Shown: positions 8,096 to 17,158, counted from the first letter of the stretch. The stretch: 37,445 nt of DNA from an uncultured Clostridia bacterium (GCA_945638575.1 CALZDP010000012.1:1-37445); one strand, 5' to 3'. Notes: generated from the letters alone by a model not told the origin. Made by a program: numbers and translations.

Positions 8096-10729
8096 CTATT
8101 CGCCGAAAACGTAAAGTTCGGACATTTGTGCGCCGTAGCCTGTGGAATTCGAGTAGAATGTGAATCTGATATAACGAATTTGTACGGGCGTATCTAAGAC
8201 GATTGCTACCATATTGCCTTCGGAAGAATCGAAAAGATATTCTTTTCTTGCCACGATTACTTCGTAATTAGTGCCGTCGATGCTGCCTAAAATTTCGATT
8301 TCCTGCGTTCTGTTTTCCCAAAGAAGCAACGGGGGAAGGTGAACGTTGATGTATTTTACCGATTTAACGGGGCTTGGGTCGTTTGTGGACGCCATATCGA
8401 TGGTAAAGGTTGCGGGGAAGATGCCTTTTTTGGATTCAAAATAGGTCAAAGTGTTGCCGTCAACCGCGTTATTGATATCGTAAACGTCCTCGTGCTGACC
8501 GTCAAGGGTGATTATCTTGTTTGTTGTCAAACTTGGGGGATAGAATTCGATTTCACCGATTTCTATCGTGGAAGGATGGGTTAAATCGTCTTTTTTAAAG
8601 AACCTTAACTGCAAGCCGTAATACTTTCTGGAACTGTTGATTAAAACGTCTTGATAGTTGCTTGCTTGCGGACTTAAAGTAATGTCGGCGGCGTTTCTTA
8701 TACGCTTCCAATCGCCGTTTTCTTCGTTTTTAGAGAAGATAGACACGGTGTAATATCTCATTACGTCGGAACCTTCTACACCCAAAATACGGATGTTGCC
8801 GATGCTCATTGCTTTTGAAAAATCGAAATTTACCGCAATAAATTCGTTTTCGACGTTTTTCCATTGGTTAAAGGTCCATTTTGTTGCACGCGAACCGTCG
8901 TTTAAGTTGGTGTAAGGGTTTGTGCCGACTGCGACTGCGCCTTCGTTCCAAGGGGAATTTGCCCTGTCGCCGCGGCCGTATGTCGCGGTAACGGTTATGT
9001 CGGAAGATTCGGTCTTAATTCCTGCGTAAGTGGGTTGGTTATTAAGTACCGCAAACTCGGGCACTACAAGTCCGTTTTGCATAATGTTTTCAACTTTTAC
9101 GGCAGAAACTTCCGATGAAGCAAGTTCCGATTTGTACGGTAGGGCAATAATCGCGCCTGTCGCACTGCCTTTGTTTAGTTTGACGTTAGAGGTATATACG
9201 CCGGGCGTCAAACCGATATCGTCAAGGGCTTTGACTTCTTTACCGCGTACGGTAAGGTTGGAAATCGTTACGCCGTCAACGTTAGAGGAAGCGCCTTCGC
9301 CGAACATTCTGCATTTTATAGTTTGAGCCATTTCAAGCACTTTAATGTTTTTAAAGTTGATGTTTTTTATGGCGCCGCGAAGTGCGCCCGATTCCGTCCA
9401 TTCGGTATTAAATGCTATGGTTATATCGATTAAAAAGTCGTTTTCGCCGTCGTTTTGGTTATCGCCGAGCATTTGTGCGTCTTCAATGGTGACGTTTTCG
9501 TAAGTTACGTTGCTTATCTGGGCGTTGTCGGCGTTGTGAATACTCATCGCCGCTTTATGGAAGTTATGAAGTACCGTTATGTTTTTAAAGGTAATGTTTT
9601 CCATTTTCGGGCCGTAAGTTTCGTAGCCGACTTCCATTGATTGGGCAAGGTCGGTCCAAACAAGCGTTCCGTCGAATGTTACGTCGTTCGTGCTTAATCC
9701 GTCCACGTTTTTAACAACCAAACTGTCGTCCCAAGTTCTTACAAAACCGCCGTTTACTTTTACGTTTTTGCAAGCCTGTACCGAAATCCCGTCGCCGTTT
9801 GCACGCGCGGTGATTATTTTTAAGTTGTTTATGGTAACGTTTTCGCAATTGTATAAGGTTACCGCCCAGCCTGCAGGATCTAAGATTGAAATATTTTCAA
9901 TGGTAACGTTTTTGCAGTTTTGAAGTTCTATGGGAAGGGTAAACTCGTTTGCTTTGGTACGGCTGTAAAGTTCGCCAGCCAAAACTCCGCGTCCTTTAAT
10001 TGTAAGACCGCTTAAATTTGCCGTTCTTATCTGTCCGTAAACCACCGCTCCGCCAGCAAGGTATACCGTGGTATCGTTTTCGGAAACGGGTATTGCGTTT
10101 GCCATCCATACGCCCGGCCCGATATATACGGTGTTTTCGGGCAGGTTATCGGGGTCGATTTTTTCCGATTCCGCTTCAATGGGGTTTGCAAAAATGTGCA
10201 ATGCGTTGTCGGAAGCCTTGTCGCTTGTGCTTGTTTTGTATTCAACAACGTAGTTACCGGTGTATTCGAGTTTAAAGGTGATTTTGTTTCCGCTTACCGT
10301 CGGTTTAATGTTGTATTCCAAAGGGCGAACGACTGCGTCGGTTAGGTTTTGTGCGTTATTTACGGTTACCGTAACCGTTACAGTACCTTCAAAGTCGAAA
10401 ATTACAACTTGGTTATAGTCGAGTTCCGGCATGTACGAGAAACTTCTGTTATGGTTTACCCTTGTATCGTAAACAAAAAGGTCCTCGTTTTCAACCTTTA
10501 CGGAAACTTCGTCCGACGTAGTCATTACGCCCGGTCCGTCGTAGGTTACAAGTTTGGACGCGGTTACCGTCTTGTCCGCATAGGTAAAGTTTGAGGGCGG
10601 CGGATTGTTAGGGCCGTCGTCGGAACCGCTGCTCGTATCGTCGGGATTGGTACATGCCGCCACCGACAGCGCTAAACATAAACAGGTGATTAGCGATAAC
10701 AAAATCGTTAAGAAAGTGCTTTTTTTCAT
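8096..10729 (-). CDS. Lipoprotein with right-handed beta-helix (GH28/GH49-like) and two F5/8C-like domains
   Basis: The start is taken at ATG 10729 (877 aa), which has GGAGAGG just upstream; an in-frame GTG at 10759 lacks this. The signal peptide ends in lipobox LSVAAC, then a Ser/Gly/Pro linker, so it is a lipid-anchored exoprotein. Residues of about 60-180 form a beta-rich domain. A parallel beta-helix follows, with stacked motifs such as CKNVTIENISILDPAGWAV, ANGDGIS (about 309) and TWDDSLVVK (about 331). The paired acidic residues NGDGI and WDDS resemble the catalytic aspartates of GH28 polygalacturonases and GH49 dextranases, but the GH28 GHG and RIK motifs are not seen. Two C-terminal discoidin-like modules (about 590-733 and 735-877) probably bind sugar. 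The substrate is unknown. It is paralogous to the protein at 11049-12713. Confidence 0.8.
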   Translation of the reverse strand: MKKSTFLTILLSLITCLCLALSVAACTNPDDTSSGSDDGPNNPPPSNFTYADKTVTASKLVTYDGPGVMTTSDEVSVKVENEDLFVYDTRVNHNRSFSYMPELDYNQVVIFDFEGTVTVTVTVNNAQNLTDAVVRPLEYNIKPTVSGNKITFKLEYTGNYVVEYKTSTSDKASDNALHIFANPIEAESEKIDPDNLPENTVYIGPGVWMANAIPVSENDTTVYLAGGAVVYGQIRTANLSGLTIKGRGVLAGELYSRTKANEFTLPIELQNCKNVTIENISILDPAGWAVTLYNCENVTINNLKIITARANGDGISVQACKNVKVNGGFVRTWDDSLVVKNVDGLSTNDVTFDGTLVWTDLAQSMEVGYETYGPKMENITFKNITVLHNFHKAAMSIHNADNAQISNVTYENVTIEDAQMLGDNQNDGENDFLIDITIAFNTEWTESGALRGAIKNINFKNIKVLEMAQTIKCRMFGEGASSNVDGVTISNLTVRGKEVKALDDIGLTPGVYTSNVKLNKGSATGAIIALPYKSELASSEVSAVKVENIMQNGLVVPEFAVLNNQPTYAGIKTESSDITVTATYGRGDRANSPWNEGAVAVGTNPYTNLNDGSRATKWTFNQWKNVENEFIAVNFDFSKAMSIGNIRILGVEGSDVMRYYTVSIFSKNEENGDWKRIRNAADITLSPQASNYQDVLINSSRKYYGLQLRFFKKDDLTHPSTIEIGEIEFYPPSLTTNKIITLDGQHEDVYDINNAVDGNTLTYFESKKGIFPATFTIDMASTNDPSPVKSVKYINVHLPPLLLWENRTQEIEILGSIDGTNYEVIVARKEYLFDSSEGNMVAIVLDTPVQIRYIRFTFYSNSTGYGAQMSELYVFGE

Positions 10730-10890
10730 TTTCCTCTCCATTATCGTTATTTTGCGCACCGACCGTTCGGGTTTACCTGAGTTTTAAATTATCGCATAAG
10801 TTTTTAAAAAACTTTCGGCAAAAAAGAATCGGTTTTGCGCACAAGGATACGAAAATAGTATCTCACAATATTACGATAATATTTTTAACC

Positions 10891-10941
10891 TAAAAAAACA
10901 AGACAGCATAACTGCAAAAAAGTTTGCAATTCTGCTGTCTT
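10891..10941 (-). terminator. Rho-independent terminator downstream of the second beta-helix lipoprotein gene
   Basis: A long hairpin, AAGACAGCATAACTGCAA paired with TTGCAATTCTGCTGTCTT (one mismatch), is followed on the minus strand by GTTTTTTTA. It lies about 100 bp past the stop at 11049. The rest of 10730-11048 is AT-rich; I see no consensus promoter for the gene ending at 8096 beyond a possible GATAAT near 10790. Confidence 0.85.
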
Positions 10942-11048
10942 TTATATAGTTATACTGCTTTTTAACCTGTTTTTCGCTCTCTTTTCAACAAATGCGTAGG
11001 TAAAGGTTTCTCAAAAATTACTATATATTGTAAAAAGGTCGTCGCCAT

Positions 11049-12713
11049 TTATCCGATTACCGTTGCGTGGTCGGCGTAATTTTTTAACTGTTCTTCGGTT
11101 TTGGAAAATTTAAAGGGAGCGGTTATAGGCGCTTCGCCCTCCTTAATCTCTACCGAAGAATAATCGTTCGTGGTTATATACGGGTAATTTTTTTTGAACT
11201 TTTTGCCGTTCAGCCAAAGATTTTCCAAAGTTACGTCGGTTACGTAATGGGTGGTGGAATTGTATCCCGTCCTTGTGTCCTTACAACCGACGATGCGCAC
11301 CGTGGTAACGGCGTTGCCGTCTAACATTGTAAGATTTTTAACGGATACGTTGTTTATATTCCCGAGCGCAGTTTCCTTGTGTTGCGTGGACCAAGTGCCG
11401 TTAAACGCCACTGCAAATTCTATAAGTTGGCAGTTGCTGTTTGCGTCGCCTTTGCCCATACTGCCGTCTTCAACCGTTATGGTGTCGTATTTTACGTCCG
11501 AAACGTCTGCGTTGTTGGCGTTGTGGATGCTTATTACCGGTTTATGAAAGTTGTGTAAAACGGTTATGTTGTTAAAGCGTACCCGTGTTAAAGTTTTGCC
11601 GACCGTTTCGTAACCGATTTCCATTGACTGCGCTAAGTCCGTCCATATCGTGCAGTTTTCAAAAATAATATCTTCGGTACTGCCTTCCAAATTTCTATTA
11701 GACCACTGCGGATAGTTTTTTACTACCAAACTATCGTCCCAAGTCCTTAAAAAACAATTTTTCACGTTTATGCGCTTACAGGATTGTATCGATATGCCGT
11801 CCCCGTTAGAGCGTGAAGTAATAATTTTCATGCCGTCGATTTCGGAATCTGTGCAAAAATACCAGTTTACGCACCAACCTGCGGGGTCAAGTACCGAAAA
11901 ATCTTTAAATTTAAGGTTTTTACAGTAGTTAAAATCAAGCGGAACTTTAACTTCACCGGTCGTGGCGTTCCGTATAAAGGCGGAACCGTCTATTATTCCG
12001 TTTCCCGTCAAGGTGATGTTTTCTGCGTTATTTGCCACGAATCTTGCCCTTACTACTGCGCCGTCGTCTATAATTACGGTTGTGTCCGAGGTAAGCGTTA
12101 TCGTGTCGTTTTGAATATACGGGCTGTTTGCCGTGGTGTGTAAACCTTTTTCAAATCGGATAACTTTGGTTTTGCGCGCGCCGTCTTCTTCCGCTTGATT
12201 ATCGGGTTCTTCCTTTAGGTCGGAAACGAAAAGGAAAATGGCTCTTTCGGGGTCGTCGTTTAGTTCCACCGAATAGTTGCCTGCGCTTTTTATGGTGAAA
12301 GTTGCCTTGCAGTCTGCCACGTTTGCTTTAACGTTTGCGGACAGGGGACGGACGGTACAGGAAGTTAAGTTTTCGTCCGTAACGGTTAATTCCGCTTTGC
12401 CTTCCAACGAAAAGTATCCTACGCCTGCCAAAGTTCTTCCGGAAGGATTTGGCGACCAGGTGTGCGAATTGTTTACGTATACGCCGTATAAGGGAAGAAG
12501 GGTGTTTTCAATCTTTACCGACGCGCCGTCATACGCGGTTACGCCCGTCGGTACGGCGGTTATCTCAACCCGACTTTCTTTTAATTCGGTAGGTATCTCG
12601 GTAGACGGCGGATTTGAACTTTGGTGGTTATCATCGATAGGTACGCAAGCAAACAAAACCGACGATAAAACCAAAACAGAAAAAATCGATAAAATTGTTT
12701 TAAAAAGTTTCAT
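11049..12713 (-). CDS. Lipoprotein with right-handed beta-helix, GH28/GH49-like
   Basis: The chosen start ATG 12713 begins a lipoprotein signal peptide (MKLFKTILSIFSVLVLSS, lipobox VLFAC); the in-frame TTG at 12731 is less likely. The 554-aa product matches the first two-thirds of the protein at 8096-10729 nearly motif for motif: a beta-rich N-domain, SVLDPAGWCVNWYFC, ITSRSNGDGIS (about 301), RTWDDSLVVKN (about 325), DLAQSMEIGYET and VLHNFHKPVISIHNAN. It ends after the helix and lacks the discoidin modules. It is probably an extracellular, membrane-tethered polysaccharide hydrolase. Family assignment is uncertain because the GH28 GHG motif is not seen. It has its own promoter (12765-12793) and terminator, so it can be expressed separately from its paralogue. 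Confidence 0.78.
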   Translation of the reverse strand: MKLFKTILSIFSVLVLSSVLFACVPIDDNHQSSNPPSTEIPTELKESRVEITAVPTGVTAYDGASVKIENTLLPLYGVYVNNSHTWSPNPSGRTLAGVGYFSLEGKAELTVTDENLTSCTVRPLSANVKANVADCKATFTIKSAGNYSVELNDDPERAIFLFVSDLKEEPDNQAEEDGARKTKVIRFEKGLHTTANSPYIQNDTITLTSDTTVIIDDGAVVRARFVANNAENITLTGNGIIDGSAFIRNATTGEVKVPLDFNYCKNLKFKDFSVLDPAGWCVNWYFCTDSEIDGMKIITSRSNGDGISIQSCKRINVKNCFLRTWDDSLVVKNYPQWSNRNLEGSTEDIIFENCTIWTDLAQSMEIGYETVGKTLTRVRFNNITVLHNFHKPVISIHNANNADVSDVKYDTITVEDGSMGKGDANSNCQLIEFAVAFNGTWSTQHKETALGNINNVSVKNLTMLDGNAVTTVRIVGCKDTRTGYNSTTHYVTDVTLENLWLNGKKFKKNYPYITTNDYSSVEIKEGEAPITAPFKFSKTEEQLKNYADHATVIG

Positions 12714-12764
12714 AGTAAAAAATATGGGCAAAAATTTGCCGATTAGATTTATTTTGTTACAAAA

Positions 12765-12793
12765 ATTTTATATCCGAATATGATTTTAGTCAA
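12765..12793 (-). promoter_or_regulatory. Promoter of the beta-helix lipoprotein gene
   Basis: On the minus strand, -35 TTGACT (12788-12793) and -10 TAAAAT (12765-12770) have a 17-bp spacer, with an AT-rich leader of about 50 nt before ATG 12713. Confidence 0.65.
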
Positions 12794-12863
12794 GTGGGTA
12801 AATTTGCAAAATATACTTTAAAACGGCTGTAAAAGGTGAAAACCTTTGTGTTAAACAGAGTAT

Positions 12864-12909
12864 AAAAAATGCCGTAAGCCCGTCTATAGGTCGGTTTACG
12901 GCGTTTTTT
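12864..12909 (-). terminator. Terminator of copA whose loop is a copy of the interspersed repeat
   Basis: The arms AAAAAATGCCGTAA and TTTACGGCGTTTTTT pair with one mismatch and are followed on the minus strand by a T run. The loop and inner stem (12876-12898) read AAGCCCGTCTATA then GGTCGGTTTA, which matches the interspersed repeat. Confidence 0.8.
12876..12898 (+). repeat. Interspersed CTATAR repeat, copy 1 (inside copA terminator)
   Basis: The sequence is AAGCCCGTCTATA followed by GGTCGGTTTA. It fits the family consensus at nearly every position, with GCCCGT in place of GTCNGY on the left. Confidence 0.7.
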
Positions 12910-12915
12910 GAATTT

Positions 12916-15483
12916 TTACAGCACTTTGTAGCCTTCGGACTCGATTGCTTCTTTAACCTTTGCCATATCCACGTTGTCGTTATATGTTAAGGTTACTTTA
13001 CCTAAAGTGTAGTCGGCTTTGACTTCCTTTACGCCGACAACCGAAGAAACTGCCTTTTCCACGTGCATTTCGCAGTGGCGGCACATCATGCCTTCTACGT
13101 TTAAAATTGTTTCCATAATATCTTCCTTTACGGCATCGCCGTTATTAATTGTTTCCATCTCGGTATTTTGGGTTTCTGCGTTTAACAGTCGGCAATTATT
13201 ATCGCAACAATTTGTATTAAACTGTCTTGTGCGCGGTTTATACAGGTTAATCCTTAATGCGTTTAAAACTACGGTTATGCTTGACAAACTCATGCAAAGG
13301 GAGGCTAAACCGGGGGAAAGGTTAATCCCTATTCCGGATAGCGCGCCTGCGGCTATGGGGACTGCGATAACGTTATATATAAACGCCCAAAACAGATTTT
13401 CTTTTACTATCCGTATTACCTTTTTGGATAGCCCTATTCCGTCTGAAACGCTGTAAATGTCGTTACCGACTATTACCATGTCCGCAGATTCCACCGCCAC
13501 GTTAGAGCCTGCTCCGATTGCTATACCCGTGTTTGCCGATGTAAGCGCGGGGGCGTCGTTTATGCCGTCGCCAACCATTGCCACGTTATAATTTTGTTTG
13601 AGTTTTAAAACTTCGTTTGCCTTACCGTCCGGTAATACTTCCGCAATTACGCTATCGGGGCTAAGCCCTAAATTTTCGCCGACCGCCATAGCAACGGTTC
13701 TGTTGTCGCCGGTAAGCATAAACACGCGGATACCGCATTTTTGCAGATATTCGATTTCATCTTTAGAAGAATTTTTCAATTCGTCCGCACAGGCAATGAC
13801 GCCTATAACTTTGCCGTCGACGGCAAAAATCAGGGGAGTTTTGCCTTCTTTTGATAAACTTTCGCCAATAGGCAAAACGGAACCAATATCGACCGATTCT
13901 TCCTTCATAAGTTTTAAATTTCCGCCGATAACGGGCTTATAGTCCCACTTTCCTACAATTCCTTTACCTGCGATTTCTTTAAAATCGGTAATGTCGTAGC
14001 CATCTGAATCTTTAAATTTATCGCAAACGGCTTTTCCTAACGGGTGTGAACTTTTTCTTTCTAACGATACCGCAAGTTTTTGTAAAACTTCCGGGTCGCA
14101 ACCGTCAACGGGAATAACGTCGGTTACGCTTGCTTGACCTTTGGTAAGCGTTCCCGTCTTGTCAAAAACCACCGCCGTGGTTTTACCCACGTTTTCCAAG
14201 GATTCCGCATTCTTGTACAAAATACCGAGTTTCGCGCCTTTACCGCTTCCCACCATAATGGCAACCGGTGTGGCTAAACCGAGCGCGCATGGGCAACTTA
14301 CCACCAGTACGGCTACGGCATGGGTTAAAGAAGTAGCAAAATTTTTGGTTACGATAAGCCAAATTATCAGCACGATAATCGCTATGCTTATAACTGTCGG
14401 CACAAAAACTTTGGCGACTTTGTCCGCAAGTTTTGCTATCGGCGCTTTGGTTACCGAAACGTTTTTGACAAGTTCTATAAACTTACTTAAAGTCGTGTCG
14501 TCGCCGACTTTGGTTGCGCGTGCAATAAAGTAGCCGTTAAGGTTTACGGTCGCCGTGTAGACCTCCGCCCCCTCCGTTTTGTCGACAGGCATGCTTTCGC
14601 CGGTTAAACTCGATTCGTCAACGGCGGTGCTTCCCGAAACTATTACGCCGTCGCAAGGCACGCTTTCACCTGCTTTGACGATAAAAAGGTCGCCCACTTT
14701 AACCTGTTCGGGCGAAACTTTTACTTCCTTTCCGTCTATAAGCAGTGTTGCCGTTTTAGGTACCAGCGCCATTAGCGCGGAAATGGCGTTTGCCGTTCTG
14801 CCTTTGGAAAGACTTTCAAGCATTTTGCCTAAGGTTATAAACACCACTATCATTGCAGAGCCGTCGTAATACAAATTGTGTAAAGAGGCCTGCGCAGCGT
14901 CGTAATTTTTATCTGTAACGGATATGAATATCGTTACGGTTACATATGCGCTATATAAAAAACTTGCACCGCTTCCCAGCGTTATAAGCGCGTCCATATT
15001 CGGGGAAAGGGTTACAAAACTTTTTATTCCGCTTACAAAAAATCTTTTGTTTATGATAAGCACCGACAAGCAAATTACAGCCTCGATTATGGCAACTATA
15101 TGGGCTTTATTGCCCCCTTGCAAAAAGGGCGGTAAGTTAAGCCCTATCATATGCCCCGTGGCTACGTACATAAGCAAAAGCATTAATAAAGCACTCGGGA
15201 TAAGTCGCTTTATCATAGACTTGGTTTCGCCCGAAAGTCTGCCTATAGTACCGTTTTTGGCACTTTTATTATAAACTTTACATTTATATCCCGCGTTTAT
15301 AACCGCGCTTATTATCGATTGCTCGGTACAGGGTTCAAAGTAAGTTACCTGCATTTCGTTGGTAATAAGGCTTACTACGCAGGACTTAACCCCGTCAAGT
15401 TTGTTTACCGCTTTTTCCACTCTCGAAACGCATGCGGAACAGGTCATTCCTTCTACGGTAAATTTCTGTTTTGACTCGCTCAT
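12916..15483 (-). CDS. copA: Copper-exporting P-type ATPase with N- and C-terminal HMA domains
   Basis: The 855-aa P1B-type ATPase pumps Cu(I) out of the cytoplasm. Visible features are an N-terminal HMA domain with GMTCSAC (12-18), eight predicted membrane segments, the transmembrane metal motif SCPCALG (about 395-401), actuator TGES, phosphorylation motif DKTGTLT (Asp near 441), SSHPLGKAV (HP locus) and GDGINDAPAL. An additional HMA domain follows at the C-terminus (GMMCRHC, about 797-803), joined by a linker containing CCDNNC. The extra C-terminal HMA looks like a fused CopZ chaperone. ATG 15483 has GGAG five bases upstream. A -35/-10 pair lies at 15513-15542. No CsoR/CopY regulator is adjacent. 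The linker between the first HMA and the first helix contains a probable copy of the interspersed repeat (TIGRLS, residues 79-84). Confidence 0.95.
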   Translation of the reverse strand: MSESKQKFTVEGMTCSACVSRVEKAVNKLDGVKSCVVSLITNEMQVTYFEPCTEQSIISAVINAGYKCKVYNKSAKNGTIGRLSGETKSMIKRLIPSALLMLLLMYVATGHMIGLNLPPFLQGGNKAHIVAIIEAVICLSVLIINKRFFVSGIKSFVTLSPNMDALITLGSGASFLYSAYVTVTIFISVTDKNYDAAQASLHNLYYDGSAMIVVFITLGKMLESLSKGRTANAISALMALVPKTATLLIDGKEVKVSPEQVKVGDLFIVKAGESVPCDGVIVSGSTAVDESSLTGESMPVDKTEGAEVYTATVNLNGYFIARATKVGDDTTLSKFIELVKNVSVTKAPIAKLADKVAKVFVPTVISIAIIVLIIWLIVTKNFATSLTHAVAVLVVSCPCALGLATPVAIMVGSGKGAKLGILYKNAESLENVGKTTAVVFDKTGTLTKGQASVTDVIPVDGCDPEVLQKLAVSLERKSSHPLGKAVCDKFKDSDGYDITDFKEIAGKGIVGKWDYKPVIGGNLKLMKEESVDIGSVLPIGESLSKEGKTPLIFAVDGKVIGVIACADELKNSSKDEIEYLQKCGIRVFMLTGDNRTVAMAVGENLGLSPDSVIAEVLPDGKANEVLKLKQNYNVAMVGDGINDAPALTSANTGIAIGAGSNVAVESADMVIVGNDIYSVSDGIGLSKKVIRIVKENLFWAFIYNVIAVPIAAGALSGIGINLSPGLASLCMSLSSITVVLNALRINLYKPRTRQFNTNCCDNNCRLLNAETQNTEMETINNGDAVKEDIMETILNVEGMMCRHCEMHVEKAVSSVVGVKEVKADYTLGKVTLTYNDNVDMAKVKEAIESEGYKVL
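15234..15258 (+). repeat. Probable CTATAR repeat copy inside copA
   Basis: The sequence reads AAAGTCTGCCTATAG then TACCGTTTTT; the left half matches the consensus perfectly and the right half is degraded. In the copA frame it encodes NGTIGRLS in a variable linker, similar to the APIGRLS encoded by the copy in the exonuclease gene. Confidence 0.5.
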
Positions 15484-15512
15484 AAATTCTCCTGTTTATT
15501 AAGTTCCTAAAA

Positions 15513-15542
15513 ATTATATAACGGAATTTTTACCGCCGTCAA
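15513..15542 (-). promoter_or_regulatory. Promoter of copA
   Basis: On the minus strand, -35 TTGACG (15537-15542) and -10 TATAAT (15513-15518) have an 18-bp spacer, about 30 bp before the start codon. I could not see a clear copper-repressor operator. Confidence 0.7.
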
Positions 15543-15635
15543 GCAAAATCACGAAATTTTTTTCATATTTTGACTAAGCCTCGGATAAGATTAAAAACCG
15601 ATTTTGGTTAAAAGGGGTAAAGTTAAGGTAATCCG

Positions 15636-15664
15636 TTGACATTTTTCGCCGATTGGCTTATTAT
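15636..15664 (+). promoter_or_regulatory. Promoter of purB (purBA)
   Basis: -35 TTGACA (15636-15641) and -10 TATTAT (15659-15664) have a 17-bp spacer, with about 60 nt of leader before GTG 15731. I recognise no purine riboswitch in the leader. Confidence 0.7.
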
Positions 15665-15730
15665 TATACGTGGCGATAGTTCGTATTTATCAATAATTCA
15701 AATAATTCTGTCGTTTGTTACGAGGCGTTT

Positions 15731-17158
15731 GTGAAAGAGGTCTATATAAATCCTTTGTGTGAAAGGTATGCAAGTAAAAATATGCAGGCGTTGTTTTCCG
15801 AAGATAAAAAGTTTTCCACGTGGAGAAGGCTTTGGGTTGCCCTTGCCGAAAGCGAAAAGGAACTCGGCTTAGATATTACGGAAGAACAAATCAACGAAAT
15901 GAAGTCTCATATAAGCGATATAAATTACGATGTCGCAGACCGATACGAGGCTGTAACCCGTCACGACGTAATGGCGCACATTAAGGCTTACGGCGAACTT
16001 TGCCCTAAGGCTAAATCTGTAATTCATCTTGGCGCTACAAGTTGTTTCGTGGGCGACAATACCGATATAATCATTTATAGGGAAGGCTTAAAAATGGTCG
16101 AAAACAGGCTTATAGCCCTACTTTCGCTGTTTTACGACTTCTGCGGCAAGCATAAAAACGAAAAAACGCTTGCCTATACGCACTTTCAAGCCGCGCAGCC
16201 AACGACTGTCGGAAAACGCGCTACACTTTGGGCTCAGGACTTGACTTTTGACTTAGAAAGATTAAGGGACTTAATCAAAACGCTTAAATTTGCCGGTTGC
16301 AAAGGTACCACGGGTACGGGCGCAAGTTTTTTACAACTTTTAGGCAGTAGCGAAAAGGTTTTTGAACTTGAAAAACTGATTGCTTCCAAGTTCGGCTTTG
16401 ACAGTTGTTACGCCGTTTCCGGACAGACTTATTCGAGAAAAATCGACTATTACATTTTGTCTTTACTGTCGGGAATAGCGCAAAGCGCTTCCAAATTCGC
16501 TAACGATATAAGGCTTTTATCACACCTTAAAGAGGTAGACGAGCCTTTCGAGTCGGGGCAGGTGGGTTCATCGGCAATGGCGTACAAGCGCAATCCCATG
16601 CGTTCCGAAAGGATTTGTTCCCTTTCACGTTTAGTTATATGCGACGCCTTAAACCCTGCAGTTACGGCGTCAACCCAGTGGCTTGAAAGAACCCTTGACG
16701 ATTCGGCAAATCGCAGAATCTCCATTCCGGAAGCATTTTTGGCTATAGACGGCATTTTAATACTTTACGGCAATGTTTTAAAAGGGCTTAAAATCTATCC
16801 TAAAGTGATGGAAAAGCATTTAAACGACGAGCTCCCGTTTATGGCGACCGAAAACATTATGATGTATTTGGTTGAAAAGGGCGGAGACCGTCAAAGCATA
16901 CATGAAGTCTTGCGTGAACTTTCAGTAAAAACCGCTTCAAGGGTTAAAGGGGAAGGCAAGGACAATAATTTGATAGAAGAAATTATTTCCGATTGCCGAT
17001 TAAATATTACAAAAGAAGAACTTAATAAAATAATTTCCGCCGATAAATTTATAGGGCTTGCGGTTACGCAAACGGAAAGATTTTGCGATGAAGTTTTAAA
17101 GCCGTTAATCGACGGATACGGCGAAACACTTTTGACCGATTTTACGGTCGGCGTATAA
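15731..17158 (+). CDS. purB: Adenylosuccinate lyase
   Basis: The 475-aa cytoplasmic enzyme of the fumarase/aspartase superfamily catalyses two steps of purine synthesis, SAICAR to AICAR and adenylosuccinate to AMP, releasing fumarate each time. The superfamily signature GSSAMAYKRNPMRSE lies near residues 278-292. HLGATSCFVGDNTD and TGTGASF supply other active-site loops. The length is normal for the family. The start is GTG with GAGG five bases upstream. It is followed after about 100 bp by purA, the enzyme that makes its substrate, so the pair form the IMP to AMP branch. The intervening gap holds a copy of the interspersed repeat. A shorter resemblance to that repeat near 16104-16127 (ENRLIALL) is explained by ordinary PurB sequence. 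Confidence 0.96.
   Translation: MKEVYINPLCERYASKNMQALFSEDKKFSTWRRLWVALAESEKELGLDITEEQINEMKSHISDINYDVADRYEAVTRHDVMAHIKAYGELCPKAKSVIHLGATSCFVGDNTDIIIYREGLKMVENRLIALLSLFYDFCGKHKNEKTLAYTHFQAAQPTTVGKRATLWAQDLTFDLERLRDLIKTLKFAGCKGTTGTGASFLQLLGSSEKVFELEKLIASKFGFDSCYAVSGQTYSRKIDYYILSLLSGIAQSASKFANDIRLLSHLKEVDEPFESGQVGSSAMAYKRNPMRSERICSLSRLVICDALNPAVTASTQWLERTLDDSANRRISIPEAFLAIDGILILYGNVLKGLKIYPKVMEKHLNDELPFMATENIMMYLVEKGGDRQSIHEVLRELSVKTASRVKGEGKDNNLIEEIISDCRLNITKEELNKIISADKFIGLAVTQTERFCDEVLKPLIDGYGETLLTDFTVGV

Noticed and set aside
10027..10275. Open frames antisense to the beta-helix gene
   Set aside because: They have no ribosome sites and mirror the coding pattern of the real gene on the other strand.
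15543..15730. Purine riboswitch before purB
   Set aside because: I could not find the paired helices or conserved junction bases; the leader is short and AT-rich.
16104..16127. Resemblance of purB sequence to the interspersed repeat
   Set aside because: The core is similar but the encoded ENRLIALL is ordinary PurB sequence, so coincidence is likely.
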